Notes: a model not told the origin generated them from the letters alone. 63,933 bases of DNA from Psychrobacter immobilis (GCA_904846265.1 CAJHAA010000019.1:1-63933), one strand, 5' to 3'; counted from the stretch's first letter, positions 17,517 to 26,490 are shown. Made by a program: numbers and translations.

Positions 17517-17534
17517 TGTAAGCATATGCTTACA
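17517..17534. promoter_or_regulatory. GacA/UvrY-type operator (perfect palindrome)
   Basis: TGTAAGCATATGCTTACA is a perfect 18-bp palindrome and matches the GacA upstream activating sequence consensus TGTAAG-N6-CTTACA without mismatch. Its centre is about 67 bp upstream of the inferred start of the GGA-rich RNA. That is the placement known for rsmY/rsmZ-type promoters. A TATAGT minus-10 candidate sits at 17581-17586 and no good minus-35 is visible, as expected for an activator-dependent promoter. Confidence 0.85.
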
Positions 17535-17589
17535 CGAAATGACGCTTACGCGACTTAACATCAGGTTAGGAATTAGGCATTATAGTCAC

Positions 17590-17866
17590 ACGGCATTAGG
17601 GAATGTGACTCAAGGATTGAGTTAACCGCATTAAGGATAATGATTCACTTATTAGCATCAGGATGATAATGATAAGTGGAGTAAGGACACATACCCTTTG
17701 CTGCTATCAGTAGTTAATGCTGGTAGTTGTAGTAAAAAGGGCAGGATGCCCAGTATCACAATATACTGAATATTATGCAAGGATGCATGGGAAACAGTAG
17801 TGATAGGTAACATGGATGGTTAACAATAAAACCGCATAACAGTTAATTGCTATGCGGTTTTATCGT
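17590..17866 (+). ncRNA. Candidate CsrB/RsmZ-like CsrA-sequestering small RNA
   Basis: The inferred transcript runs from just after the TATAGT at 17581 to an intrinsic terminator, about 270 nt. It contains at least ten GGA motifs. Five AGGAU cores begin at 17613, 17634, 17660, 17743 and 17780, and one UGGAU at 17813. Most lie in loops of small perfect hairpins: ACTCAA-GGA-TTGAGT (17608-17622), CATTA-AGGA-TAATG (17629-17642), ATCA-GGA-TGAT (17657-17667), GGGCA-GGA-TGCCC (17739-17751) and ATGCA-AGGA-TGCAT (17775-17788). Further GGAs are at 17600, 17678, 17685 and 17790. With the perfect GacA box upstream, this is the signature of RNAs that titrate the translational regulator CsrA/RsmA. The 5' end is inferred; there is no coding frame. 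Confidence 0.85.
17828..17864 (+). terminator. Intrinsic terminator of the candidate CsrB-like RNA
   Basis: An 11-bp stem (AAAACCGCATA at 17828-17838 with TATGCGGTTTT at 17851-17861) and a 12-nt loop end the GGA-rich stretch on the plus strand. Confidence 0.85.
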
Positions 17867-17933
17867 GTCTGGACTTTGAGTTTTATCTCTTAAAATTATG
17901 TGATATAAATCAAGTTGGTGATAAGTCCAGCAT

Positions 17934-17966
17934 AAAAAAACCGCATTAGAAAATAATGCGGTTTTC
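17934..17966 (-). terminator. Intrinsic terminator of csbD
   Basis: A 12-bp stem (17937-17948 with 17954-17965) has a 5-nt loop, and the minus-strand T-run falls at 17934-17940. The stem shares the CCGCAT core of the neighbouring RNA terminator. Confidence 0.85.
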
Positions 17967-18026
17967 GTTTAAATAATCTGCTTATAAAATTTTTATCTTC
18001 ATGCTTCTTACAAGCATGATTATCTA

Positions 18027-18230
18027 CTAGTATTTATGTTCAGTACGCCATGCGTCTACTTCACGTTCAGCATCATCTTTGCTATGACCATAACGTTCTT
18101 GAACTTTTCCGACCAATTTATCACGGCTACCTTCAACGTGTAATAAATCATCATCAGTAAGATCAGCCCATTTTTGCTTTACTGAGCCTTTTATTTGGTT
18201 CCATTCACCTTTTAGAGTATGTTCGTTCAT
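18027..18230 (-). CDS. CsbD-family stress protein
   Basis: A 67-residue hydrophilic protein, MNEHTLKGEWNQIKGSVKQK followed by WADLTDDDLLHVEGSRDKLV and RYGHSKDDAEREVDAW, the full CsbD domain. Family members are abundant general-stress proteins of unknown biochemical role. I set the start at ATG 18230 because AAGGAAC lies 7-8 bp upstream; the open frame extends further but without a ribosome binding site. A strong terminator follows. Confidence 0.92.
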   Translation of the reverse strand: MNEHTLKGEWNQIKGSVKQKWADLTDDDLLHVEGSRDKLVGKVQERYGHSKDDAEREVDAWRTEHKY

Positions 18231-18727
18231 TTTTATGTTCCTTCTTTTATTATAAAGTTGGTTATTGAGACAATTATTCCATCTGTCTTTAATCGACATT
18301 TTACTCAGCTGCTATCAGTACTTATGAATCAGCTAACTGGTGATATCTAATATAAGTGCTCACCATCGCCATGTCTGTATATGCAATGTTGAGAGTGTTG
18401 CTCCATTATGGAAATCTGCACAGCTATGTTATGCAGCGTCCATTTGTGTAATGAATGAAGTGTTTTATCAGTGACATACGTAAAGAGAAACAACAAGTCT
18501 GGCAATGATTTATAAAAAATGACGTCATCACACGCTGTAAATATAGGAATAAAAAAAGTAGCTGTCATCATAAATATGGCGGCTATTTTTTATGATTGTT
18601 TTAGGATGGGTTAAAACGAATCATCAAGAATAAGTAGAGTTAAATATTTAGTAATAGACTTCTTGTTTAAATGGCTATAGCCTTATAGTTGAAATAACAA
18701 TTGTTTTAGAGATTAAGTTGGGGCAGG
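18231..18727. other. Divergent intergenic region between csbD and the TetR gene
   Basis: About 500 bp with no gene that I can support. It has an imperfect hairpin at 18553-18590 (A-run plus GTAGC pairing with GCTA plus T-run) that could terminate plus-strand transcription, but nothing obvious is transcribed into it. Confidence 0.4.
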
Positions 18728-19423
18728 TTGATAGTGAATGTACTTAACAGCGTAAGTGCTACAAAATCGGAAACAAATCGCGAGCTGGCAAAGGCGAAAA
18801 CGCGTCATACGTTACTCAAAAGTGCCTTGCAGCTGTATAGCGTAGAGGGCACTTGTGGTATGAGTATGAATAAAATCGCGAAAGGTGCAGGTATTGCTCA
18901 GCCAAGTTTTTATAATCATTTTGATAGTTTAGATGCGTTGCAGCAGGTGTTAAGCAAGCAGCTTAAAGACAACTATTTATCGCCAATGCGCATGGCGTGG
19001 GTAGATATGCTTAAAGACTATCCAATACTGTCTAAAGAGGGTTTCAATGAGCGTTGTCAGGAATGTCTAACATTGATTTTTGATGCCGCTTTTCAAAACA
19101 TCACCTTATTTCAACGTTTGCTCGAAGACAGTCTGCGCTTTGATTCAAACATAGAACGTAACGGGTTGGGAAGTCTAATCATAGAGATAAGAGAAGAGTG
19201 GACCAAGATATTTATAGAGGGATTGCAGTCAGCCGAGTGCTCTTTTGACGAATCTGACGTTCATCTCTGTATCGATATCGCTGCCGCCCAAGTACATGAA
19301 TTGATATTGGGCTGTCATCAACAGCGTTATTCAAGGCAGCAAGCCATTGAGATATTGTGCAAAAACTTTGATGGCGTCTTTAGCCATTTTTTCACCAAAG
19401 ACAGGCTTAGGATACATGGCTAG
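18728..19423 (+). CDS. TetR-family transcriptional regulator
   Basis: A 231-residue regulator with an N-terminal helix-turn-helix: LLKSALQLYSVEGTCGMSMN then IAKGAGIAQPSFYNHFDSLD, about residues 25-75. It is followed by an all-helical ligand-binding domain. The start is unclear: TTG 18728 or GTG 18734, both after GGGGCAGG. It lies 190 bp upstream of the molybdopterin oxidoreductase gene on the same strand, separated by a tandem repeat. Control of that gene is a reasonable guess but nothing in the sequence proves it. Confidence 0.88.
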   Translation: MIVNVLNSVSATKSETNRELAKAKTRHTLLKSALQLYSVEGTCGMSMNKIAKGAGIAQPSFYNHFDSLDALQQVLSKQLKDNYLSPMRMAWVDMLKDYPILSKEGFNERCQECLTLIFDAAFQNITLFQRLLEDSLRFDSNIERNGLGSLIIEIREEWTKIFIEGLQSAECSFDESDVHLCIDIAAAQVHELILGCHQQRYSRQQAIEILCKNFDGVFSHFFTKDRLRIHG

Positions 19424-19500
19424 TCATCCAGCTTATCAATGTTGCACTTTGACTAATGCTCAATAGTTTTAAGATGAGCAAATTTAGTAACCATATTAAA

Positions 19501-19563
19501 CCTATAAAACCTATAAAACCTATAAAACCTATAAAACCTATAAAACCTATAAAACCTATAAAA
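19501..19563 (+). repeat. Seven perfect copies of a 9-bp tandem repeat
   Basis: The unit CCTATAAAA is repeated exactly seven times without a mismatch, ending 52 bp before the oxidoreductase ATG. Each unit contains a TATAAA minus-10-like hexamer. Copy-number changes would move upstream elements by nearly one helical turn (9 bp) per step. Confidence 0.95.
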
Positions 19564-19615
19564 CGGAATTTATATAGTGGAATGACTATAGTAAAAAATA
19601 ACAGGGAGCGCGACC

Positions 19616-21829
19616 ATGGCTAGTGAAAAGAGTCACACGGATGAACAAACACATTTTAGAACCTGCAATTTATGCGAAGCGATGTGCGGTATTGTCATCA
19701 AGCACGATGGAAAAAAGATATTATCGATTAAAGGCGATAAAGACGATCCATTTTCTAAAGGGTATATTTGTCCAAAAGCGACTGCTTTGCAAGACTTGCA
19801 TGAAGACAGTGATCGCCTGCGTCATCCCGTTGAGAGAACGGCTAACGGTTGGAAAGAGATTAGCTGGGCTGAGGCGTTAGATAAAGTGGCAGCTGGTATT
19901 CAGTCGGTACAGAAAAAACATGGTCAAAACGCTTTCGGTATTTATCTAGGCAATCCTAATGTCCATAATTTGGGCGGCATGTTAACCATTAAGCATCTAT
20001 TAACCAGTATCAAGACGCGCAGTCGCTTTTCTGCGACTTCCATCGACCAGTTGCCGCATCACATTGTTAGCATGCATCTGTTCGGGCATATGCTGCGCAT
20101 CCCTGTGCCTGACGTCAATCGTACCCAATATATGCTCATCATTGGTGGCAATCCGCTGGCGTCTAATGGCAGTATTATGACCGCACCAAATATGCGTCAA
20201 AAACTAAAAGATATCAAAGCGCGTGATGGTAAAGTGGTAGTCATTGATCCAAGACGCACTGAAACGGCAGATATTGCTAGCGAGCATCATTTTATCCGCC
20301 CAGCGACAGATGTCTTACTCTTGCTTGCCATGCTCAATGAAATCTATTTACAAGGTTATGCAGGCAAGGCACGTGCTAACAATAATAGAGCGGCAGCGCT
20401 CGCGCCAGAGATTGAGCGCATTGCAGACTTTGCCAAAGACTATAGCGCCGAGTCCGTTGCTGAGATTACTGGCATTGCGGCAAGCGAGATTAAACGACTC
20501 GTCAAAGAATTTTGTGAAGCCGAAAGCTCTGTTTGTTATGGACGCATGGGCGTTTCGGTGCAAGAGTTTGGCTTACTTAGTCAATATCTAATCATGCTGA
20601 TTAATATTGTCACAGGTCGCTTGGATGAAGTGGGTGGTCTAATGTTCCCCAATCCTGCGGTCGACGTGGTCAATAACTCAGGTCCAGGTTATCTAGGTAA
20701 GCGCCATAGCCGCGTGAGTAACTTGCCTGATTTTAATGGCGATTATCCCGTCGTGGCAATGGCGGATGAGATGTTGGTAGAAGGGGCGGGGCAGTTAAAA
20801 GGCTTTATGACTGTCGCGGGCAACCCTGTACTCAGCACGCCCAATGGTGAAAAGTTAGATACGGCTTTTGCCAGCTTAGACTTTATGGTCGCTATTGACT
20901 ACTTTGTCACAGAAACTAGCCGTCATGCCCACATCATTTTGCCGCCGGTATCGCCACTAGAGCGCGATCATTATGACGTCACCTTTAACAATTTTGCTGT
21001 CCATAACGTCGCCAAATATTCAAAGGCATTGTTTGCTAAGCAAAGAAGCGCCAAACATGACTGGCAAATTTACTTAGAGCTGGCGAAACGCTTGGATAAA
21101 AAAGCCATACTTGCAACCAAAGTCGAACGCCTAATAATAAAAGTTTTGGGTCCGAAATTTGTGCTTAATCAAGGTCTAAAACGTGGGCCTTATAAGGGTC
21201 TCAATCTAAAGCAATTGAAGAAAAATCCGCATGGAATTGATTTGGGATCGCTCAAAACCATGCTGCCACAAGCGTTAAAACACAAAGACAAGCAGATTCA
21301 TCTTAATGTTGATTTTTATCGAGCAGATTTAGAGCGGGTGCAGGAGGTGATGCAGGACTATGATGACAAGCAAATTCTATTGATTGGTCGTCGTCATGTC
21401 CGCAGCAATAATTCGTGGCTGCATAACAGCTATCGCTTGGTAAAAGGTAAGCCGCGCTGTACGCTCATGCTGCATCCTGAAACAGCGAAAGAGTACGGTA
21501 TTGAGGATGGTCAAAACGTGAAAGTAACGTCGCGTGTGGGTAGTGTGACGATCGTAGCAGAAGTGACAGATGAGCTGATGCCCAAAGTGGTGAGTATCCC
21601 TCATGGGTGGGGTCACGGCCGTAAAGGTGTGAAGCAAAAGATTGCGCAAGCGCATGCTGGCGTTAGTGTTAACGATTTGACGGACGATACCTTAATCGAT
21701 CAGCTAAGTGGCAATGCGGCAGTCAATGGCGTACCGGTACAACTGCAAGCAATCGCGCCAGAAGCGACTGATTTGGAGACGGCTGATTCTGATGTTAATT
21801 TCGATATGGAATCAGGGAGCGCTGCATAA
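19616..21829 (+). CDS. Molybdopterin-dependent oxidoreductase (formate dehydrogenase/nitrate reductase-like)
   Basis: A 737-residue Mo-bis-MGD enzyme. The N-terminal [4Fe-4S] ligands are Cys17, Cys20, Cys24 and Cys52 (CNLCEAMC, then YICPKA). Cofactor-binding blocks follow: MLIIGGNPLASNGS, VVVIDPRRTETADIA, and the C-terminal molydopterin dinucleotide-binding domain with LIGRRHVRSNNSWLHN and VSIPHGWGHG. No Tat signal is visible, so it is probably cytoplasmic. No electron-transfer subunit is adjacent. The substrate cannot be deduced; similar stand-alone proteins are usually labelled BisC-like or formate dehydrogenase-like. AGGGAG precedes the ATG. Confidence 0.88.
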   Translation: MASEKSHTDEQTHFRTCNLCEAMCGIVIKHDGKKILSIKGDKDDPFSKGYICPKATALQDLHEDSDRLRHPVERTANGWKEISWAEALDKVAAGIQSVQKKHGQNAFGIYLGNPNVHNLGGMLTIKHLLTSIKTRSRFSATSIDQLPHHIVSMHLFGHMLRIPVPDVNRTQYMLIIGGNPLASNGSIMTAPNMRQKLKDIKARDGKVVVIDPRRTETADIASEHHFIRPATDVLLLLAMLNEIYLQGYAGKARANNNRAAALAPEIERIADFAKDYSAESVAEITGIAASEIKRLVKEFCEAESSVCYGRMGVSVQEFGLLSQYLIMLINIVTGRLDEVGGLMFPNPAVDVVNNSGPGYLGKRHSRVSNLPDFNGDYPVVAMADEMLVEGAGQLKGFMTVAGNPVLSTPNGEKLDTAFASLDFMVAIDYFVTETSRHAHIILPPVSPLERDHYDVTFNNFAVHNVAKYSKALFAKQRSAKHDWQIYLELAKRLDKKAILATKVERLIIKVLGPKFVLNQGLKRGPYKGLNLKQLKKNPHGIDLGSLKTMLPQALKHKDKQIHLNVDFYRADLERVQEVMQDYDDKQILLIGRRHVRSNNSWLHNSYRLVKGKPRCTLMLHPETAKEYGIEDGQNVKVTSRVGSVTIVAEVTDELMPKVVSIPHGWGHGRKGVKQKIAQAHAGVSVNDLTDDTLIDQLSGNAAVNGVPVQLQAIAPEATDLETADSDVNFDMESGSAA

Positions 21830-21862
21830 AATAGTTCTAGAATAAAAGTCTTTCATATAAAG

Positions 21863-21899
21863 AAAAAAGGCGCTGACTTATATTGGTAGCGCCTTTTTT
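21863..21899. terminator. Intrinsic terminator between the oxidoreductase and dadA
   Basis: A 12-bp stem (AAAAAAGGCGCT at 21863-21874 with AGCGCCTTTTTT at 21888-21899) and a 13-nt loop are suited to both convergent genes. Confidence 0.9.
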
Positions 21900-21904
21900 A
21901 CATT

Positions 21905-21949
21905 TCCTATTCTTACGTTTCTTATTCTTACGTTTCTTATTCTTACGTT
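21905..21949. repeat. Three copies of a 15-bp tandem repeat overlapping the end of dadA
   Basis: The unit TCTTATTCTTACGTT occurs three times in a row (one mismatch in the first copy). The last copy contains the final Thr codon and TAA stop of dadA, read on the minus strand. Confidence 0.9.
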
Positions 21950-23268
21950 ACTAGGCCAACAAAATCAAAATCGACTGGCGGCGTCTCACCTTGTATTAAT
22001 AAACTGATCGCCTGCGCCGAACCGCAAGCATGCGTCCAGCCAAGCGTACCATGACCCGTATTAAGCCATAAATTATCAAAACTAGCACCCACATTATGAC
22101 TGCCATGACGGACTTGACCTCTGTGCGCGCGCCCAATTAACGGCACATTAGAAGGGGTCATCGGACGTAGCCCTGTCCAATATTGCACAGAATTGGCAAT
22201 GATACCTTTGGGAAACAACTGCTGCACACGGCGGGTAATGGCTGCACAGCGCGTGCTATTTAAATCCAAATTGTAGCCGTTAAATTCTGCCGTTCCAGCG
22301 ACGCGTAATTTGTCACCAAGGCGTGATGTCACCAGCTTAAACTCATCATCAATGAGACTGACAAAGGGTGCCAGATGCGGGGCGCGAGGGTTGATTTGAT
22401 AAGTAGCCGAGTAGCCTTTAGCTGGGAAAATAGGTAGATGAATATGCAGCGGTTTCATGAGCGATACGCTATAGCTGCCCAATGCCAGTACATGGCTGTC
22501 TGCACTAAAGGTTTGCGCGTTTTCGCCCTTGGGTTGAATGGTAATACTATGCACATGCGGGCGAGCAGAATGGGCGTCTGCGTTTAACGCCAGAATCTCG
22601 GTATCGTATAAAAACTTCACGCCAGACTTTATGCAGCGCTCGGCTAAGCGCTGGGTAAATAAATGGGCATTACCCGATTCATCACGGCTGGTATAAGTAG
22701 CACCTTTTAGCTTATGAGCAATAGGGTAAAGCGCAGGCTCTAAGTTAACGGCATTATTGATATCGATGACATGACGCTCACAGCCTAACGCTTGCATGCG
22801 CTCCGTTGGCGCAATAGCGGCATCAAATTCCGCTTGATTGGTATAAAAATGCATAATACCGCGCGTTTGCTGGTCGTAATCAATACCAATATCAGCACGC
22901 AGCTGTTGTAGAGCGTCACGCGAATACAATCCTAAGCGTACCATTTGTACCAAATTGGCATCGGCTTTATCTGCCCGGCATTCTTGCAAAAACTGCATCG
23001 CCCACTTAAGTTGCGCCTTATCAGCACGCAAGCGATACAACAGCGGCGCATCCTCGCGAAACAGCCATTTAAGGGCTTTCATTGGAGCCGCAGGGTTTGC
23101 CCAAGGGGTTGCGTGCGAGACAGATATTTGCCCACCATTGGCAAATGAGGTCTGCATACCGGCCGCTGGTTCACGCTCAATGACGGTCACATCGTAGCCT
23201 GCTTGGCGAAGATACCATGCGGTGGTCACGCCCACCACACCCGCTCCGAGTACCGCAATATGGGTCAT
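21943..23268 (-). CDS. dadA: D-amino acid dehydrogenase (DadA-type FAD oxidoreductase)
   Basis: A 441-residue flavoprotein that oxidatively deaminates D-amino acids, usually D-alanine, feeding electrons to the respiratory chain. The FAD-binding Rossmann motif is at the N terminus (IAVLGAGVVGVTTAWYLRQA), followed by TSFANGGQISVSHATPWANP, which is typical of DadA. C-terminal WTGLRPMTPSNVPLIGR and NTGHGTLGWTHACGSAQAI complete the family signature. The length fits (E. coli 432). No alanine racemase gene lies beside it. The coding end lies inside the 15-bp repeat array. Confidence 0.92.
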   Translation of the reverse strand: MTHIAVLGAGVVGVTTAWYLRQAGYDVTVIEREPAAGMQTSFANGGQISVSHATPWANPAAPMKALKWLFREDAPLLYRLRADKAQLKWAMQFLQECRADKADANLVQMVRLGLYSRDALQQLRADIGIDYDQQTRGIMHFYTNQAEFDAAIAPTERMQALGCERHVIDINNAVNLEPALYPIAHKLKGATYTSRDESGNAHLFTQRLAERCIKSGVKFLYDTEILALNADAHSARPHVHSITIQPKGENAQTFSADSHVLALGSYSVSLMKPLHIHLPIFPAKGYSATYQINPRAPHLAPFVSLIDDEFKLVTSRLGDKLRVAGTAEFNGYNLDLNSTRCAAITRRVQQLFPKGIIANSVQYWTGLRPMTPSNVPLIGRAHRGQVRHGSHNVGASFDNLWLNTGHGTLGWTHACGSAQAISLLIQGETPPVDFDFVGLVT

Positions 23269-23342
23269 AGATTACTCTGCTGCTTTTTTAGTAAAAATGT
23301 TTTGAAGAGTACTGCTTATTACGCGTCATTCATTATGCCGCA

Positions 23343-24116
23343 CTATTTTTGGCGCGCAACATCGGCTTGCAGCGCTGGCGGTAAGTCTAATATCGTAAGC
23401 TCACTATCGGCTAAATGCTCTGGACGGGCAACGACCAATGCTTTAAAACCATTACCATTAATAGTGTCATCGGCAATCGCATTAACCACATGGATTTTTT
23501 CTAGCTTGTCACCGGCTGCTGGCACGTCACCTGCGCCGCTGACATAATGTAAAAACGCTTTTGGCGCTGCCTTAAAATAAATACGGGCAATCACTTCTTG
23601 ACCAAGATAGCAGCCTTTGTCATAGTCCATACCGCCGCGCTGATGCAGACGCAGCTCTTGTGGCTGAAACAGACCTTGGGTGGCAGCAACTATCCAATAG
23701 TTGCCAATGGCAAGACTCGCTTGCATCCACGCTTGGGTATCGGCTGGCGTATTGTGATCTTCTTGATGGCTAAAGGTCGGCACCTCATCAAGCACGCAAG
23801 GATAAATGGGCGCCGGCGTACTGGTATCAAACTTTGAAAAGGCACCGAACTTTTTTAAATGGGCTTGAAAAGCCTCAGCGCAATCGGCACTGATAACCAC
23901 ATCATAATGCTTTTCGGCTTGTTTTTTTATCCACAAACCAAAATCAATGCGACCTTTTAGATTGCTAAGCGCCGTTGCTTGATAACTGAGTCCGAGCTTG
24001 GTGATATCAGAGGTTAGCTGACCCTGTAAGAATTTTTCTGCATCTTCACCTTGAATCGTTAGTTGAACAAATTGTGGCAATGTTGATGAGAGGGTTGATA
24101 CGTTTGATTGAGTCAT
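23343..24116 (-). CDS. ygfZ: Folate-binding Fe-S cluster maintenance protein YgfZ
   Basis: A GcvT-like tetrahydrofolate-binding protein, 257 residues, which helps assembly or repair of Fe-S clusters in some enzymes. The hallmark KGCYLGQEVIARIYFK motif is present with its conserved Cys, along with FLQGQLTSDITKL near the N terminus and LSNLKGRI. I chose ATG 24116 since AGGATAAT lies just upstream; an ATG at 24134 would add six residues. It lies upstream of dadA on the same strand with a 70-bp gap. Confidence 0.92.
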   Translation of the reverse strand: MTQSNVSTLSSTLPQFVQLTIQGEDAEKFLQGQLTSDITKLGLSYQATALSNLKGRIDFGLWIKKQAEKHYDVVISADCAEAFQAHLKKFGAFSKFDTSTPAPIYPCVLDEVPTFSHQEDHNTPADTQAWMQASLAIGNYWIVAATQGLFQPQELRLHQRGGMDYDKGCYLGQEVIARIYFKAAPKAFLHYVSGAGDVPAAGDKLEKIHVVNAIADDTINGNGFKALVVARPEHLADSELTILDLPPALQADVARQK

Positions 24117-24442
24117 TATTATTATCCTATTCATAAGTCGCTATCGTTATCAGTAGCCATAGCCTCAGATATTGTGGTGAATACTGAGTTGTTAAAGTAA
24201 TTGTTAAAGTAATTATTGAGGTTTTTGCCATTTAAAGACATATGGTCATCAAACCAAATTTAGTTAAAGCAGAGTACCACAAAACACCGTGTGATAAAAA
24301 ACGTCCGCTGTAAGACATGAGTGAATCTATACATTGGACACAGAACCGCATTTACGAGCGAAGCGATTGGTTAAAGCTGGCGAGTTACGGTACAATGTTA
24401 GCTCTAGAATACACCCAATTTATCACGGCTGACGAGGAAATT

Positions 24443-24796
24443 ATGAGCTTACCCAATTGCCCAAAATGCGATGCTGAATATACGTACGAAGATGGTGCGT
24501 TACTGGTATGTCCCATGTGTGCTCATGAATGGACTGCGGCTGAAACCGATGCGGCACAAGCTGAAGAGCAAGACGCGGTCATTCGTGATGCGGTCGGTAA
24601 TGAGCTGCAAGATGGCGATACCGTCACCGTGATTAAAGACTTAAAAGTCAAAGGCTCATCAATTGTTATTAAAGTTGGTACCAAAGCAAAAGGTATTCGC
24701 CTGCTGCCCGATGCCTCTGATGGTCATGATATTGACTGTAAACTTGATGGCTTTGGGCCAATGAAGCTTAAATCATCTGTTGTTAAAAAAGCATAA
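24443..24796 (+). CDS. PhnA/YjdM-family zinc-ribbon protein
   Basis: A 117-residue cytoplasmic protein. The N-terminal zinc ribbon is [17 protein letters not shown] then [11 protein letters not shown] (two Cys-x2-Cys pairs). The C-terminal SH3-like domain has [17 protein letters not shown], then [11 protein letters not shown], and [15 protein letters not shown]. The family was named PhnA after the phn region but is not a phosphonate hydrolase; its role is unsettled. GAGGAAAT before ATG 24443 fixes the start inside a longer open frame. Confidence 0.92.
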   Translation: MSLPNCPKCDAEYTYEDGALLVCPMCAHEWTAAETDAAQAEEQDAVIRDAVGNELQDGDTVTVIKDLKVKGSSIVIKVGTKAKGIRLLPDASDGHDIDCKLDGFGPMKLKSSVVKKA

Positions 24797-24907
24797 ATTA
24801 TTAAATGTGCTTTAAAAATCTGCTAAGCATTAACAATAAGCCGCAAAATTATTTTTAATAAAATAAGACAGAACCAATATTAAAGAAATAATAAGTAGAG
24901 AATGATT

Positions 24908-26209
24908 ATGAGCACTAAAAACGAACAGCTATTTGCGCAAGCTCGCAAACATATTCCTGGCGGCGTAAACTCGCCCGTCCGTGCCTTTGCTGGTGTTGGT
25001 GGCACGCCTATTTTTATGCACCGTGCTAACGGCAGCAAAATTTATGACACCGAAGACAATGCTTACATCGATTATGTCGGCTCTTGGGGTCCAATGATTT
25101 TGGGTCATGCGCACCCTAAAGTGATTGATGCCGTTAAAAAAGCGGCTGATGATGGTTTAAGCTTTGGTACGCCAACGCCGTTTGAAACCACTGTTGCCGA
25201 TAAAATTTGCGAAATTGTCCCAAGCGTTGAGATGATTCGCATGACCAGCTCCGGTACAGAAGCGACCATGAGTGCAATTCGTTTGGCTCGTGGCTATACC
25301 CAACGTGACAAAATCGTTAAATTTGAAGGCTGCTATCATGGCCATTCAGACAGTCTGTTAGTAAAAGCTGGTTCAGGCATGCTTGATATCGGTGAGCCAA
25401 CCTCAAAAGGCGTGCCAGCAGATTTTGCTAAGCACACCATTACCATTCCTTATAATGACCCACAAGCGATCAAAGATTGCTTTGAGAAATGGGGCGAAGA
25501 AATCGCTTGCGTGATCTTAGAGCCGATCGCTGGCAACATGAATATGGTCATTCCAACCCAAGAATTCCATGATACCTTGCGTGCAGAGTGTACTGCCAAC
25601 GGTTCAGTGCTTATTTTTGATGAAGTCATGACCGGCTTTCGCGTTGGACTTGGCGGTGCACAAGCACATTTCGGCATTGATCCTGATTTGACCTGCTTTG
25701 GTAAAATCATCGGTGCAGGTCTGCCAGTTGGTGCTTTCGGTGGTAAAAAAGAAGTGATGTCTTGCATTGCGCCACTCGGCGGCGTCTACCAAGCTGGCAC
25801 ATTGTCAGGTAATCCACTGGCAATGCGTGCGGGTATCGCGATGTTTGAAGACTTAACCGTAGATGGTTTTTATGCTGAGTTAGCAGCGAAAGTTGATCGT
25901 CTAGTAGACGGTTTTCAAGCGGCAGCTGACAAACACGGCATCAACATGCGTACCAATAAATTGGGCGGTATGTTTGGCATGTTCTTTGTTAAAAACAATG
26001 AAACTGACACGCCAAAGAACTTCGATGACGTGACAGAGTGCGATATGACGGTGTTTAACACGTTCTTCCATGGCATGTTGGATCGCGGTATTTATCTGGC
26101 ACCCTCTGCTTATGAAGCAGGCTTTATGTCAATTAAACACAGCAATGAAGATATTGATGCGTCGATTAAAGCCGCTGACGAGATTTTTGCAGAAATGGCA
26201 AAAGCGTAA
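24908..26209 (+). CDS. hemL: Glutamate-1-semialdehyde 2,1-aminomutase
   Basis: A PLP enzyme that converts glutamate-1-semialdehyde to 5-aminolevulinate, the second step of the C5 route to heme; hemA in this window supplies its substrate. Motifs are [52 protein letters not shown] and [14 protein letters not shown], with Lys266 the PLP lysine. ATG 24908 is chosen because the protein then starts like other HemL proteins and GAGA is suitably spaced; ATG 24902 is also possible. The length of 433 fits the family. Confidence 0.96.
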   Translation: MSTKNEQLFAQARKHIPGGVNSPVRAFAGVGGTPIFMHRANGSKIYDTEDNAYIDYVGSWGPMILGHAHPKVIDAVKKAADDGLSFGTPTPFETTVADKICEIVPSVEMIRMTSSGTEATMSAIRLARGYTQRDKIVKFEGCYHGHSDSLLVKAGSGMLDIGEPTSKGVPADFAKHTITIPYNDPQAIKDCFEKWGEEIACVILEPIAGNMNMVIPTQEFHDTLRAECTANGSVLIFDEVMTGFRVGLGGAQAHFGIDPDLTCFGKIIGAGLPVGAFGGKKEVMSCIAPLGGVYQAGTLSGNPLAMRAGIAMFEDLTVDGFYAELAAKVDRLVDGFQAAADKHGINMRTNKLGGMFGMFFVKNNETDTPKNFDDVTECDMTVFNTFFHGMLDRGIYLAPSAYEAGFMSIKHSNEDIDASIKAADEIFAEMAKA

Positions 26210-26211
26210 CT

Positions 26212-26259
26212 GTTTATTCAGGACCTTATTTATTCAGAGCCTTGTTTATTTAAGACCTG
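26212..26259. repeat. Three imperfect copies of a 16-bp tandem repeat after hemL
   Basis: GTTTATTCAGGACCTT, ATTTATTCAGAGCCTT and GTTTATTTAAGACCTG lie head to tail immediately behind the hemL stop. Confidence 0.8.
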
Positions 26260-26281
26260 TTTAAAATGTATGTACTTACAA

Positions 26282-26313
26282 GAACCAGTATGAGAGATCA
26301 TGCTGGTTTTTTT
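26282..26313 (+). terminator. Intrinsic terminator after hemL
   Basis: An 11-bp stem with one G-T pair (26283-26293 with 26298-26308), a GAGA loop and a T7 tail. Confidence 0.85.
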
Positions 26314-26490
26314 GTGCCCAATATTTATCCTTTTCTGATTTTCACTATAAAAGATAAAGATTTTTTGACGATGACTGCATAAATTAAAAAACTAATACTA
26401 AGACAGTTCCTTCTTTGGGTGATTGCAAAATAAACAATAAATTATGCTATTCTGAGGTGAATCAAGACAATTGAGCAAGGATGCCAACTC

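Noticed and set aside
17635..17680. Two GATAATGAT stretches that resemble half of a Fur box, suggesting an iron-regulated RNA
   Set aside because: They lie inside the inferred transcript and are explained by the arms of the GGA hairpins. The GacA box and GGA loops give a better account.
18553..18590. Hairpin with A and T runs upstream of the TetR gene, a possible terminator
   Set aside because: Pairing is imperfect and no gene or RNA is transcribed into it as far as can be seen.
19501..19563. CRISPR-like array
   Set aside because: The 9-bp units abut with no spacers, so this is a simple tandem repeat. No CRISPR array was seen anywhere in the window.
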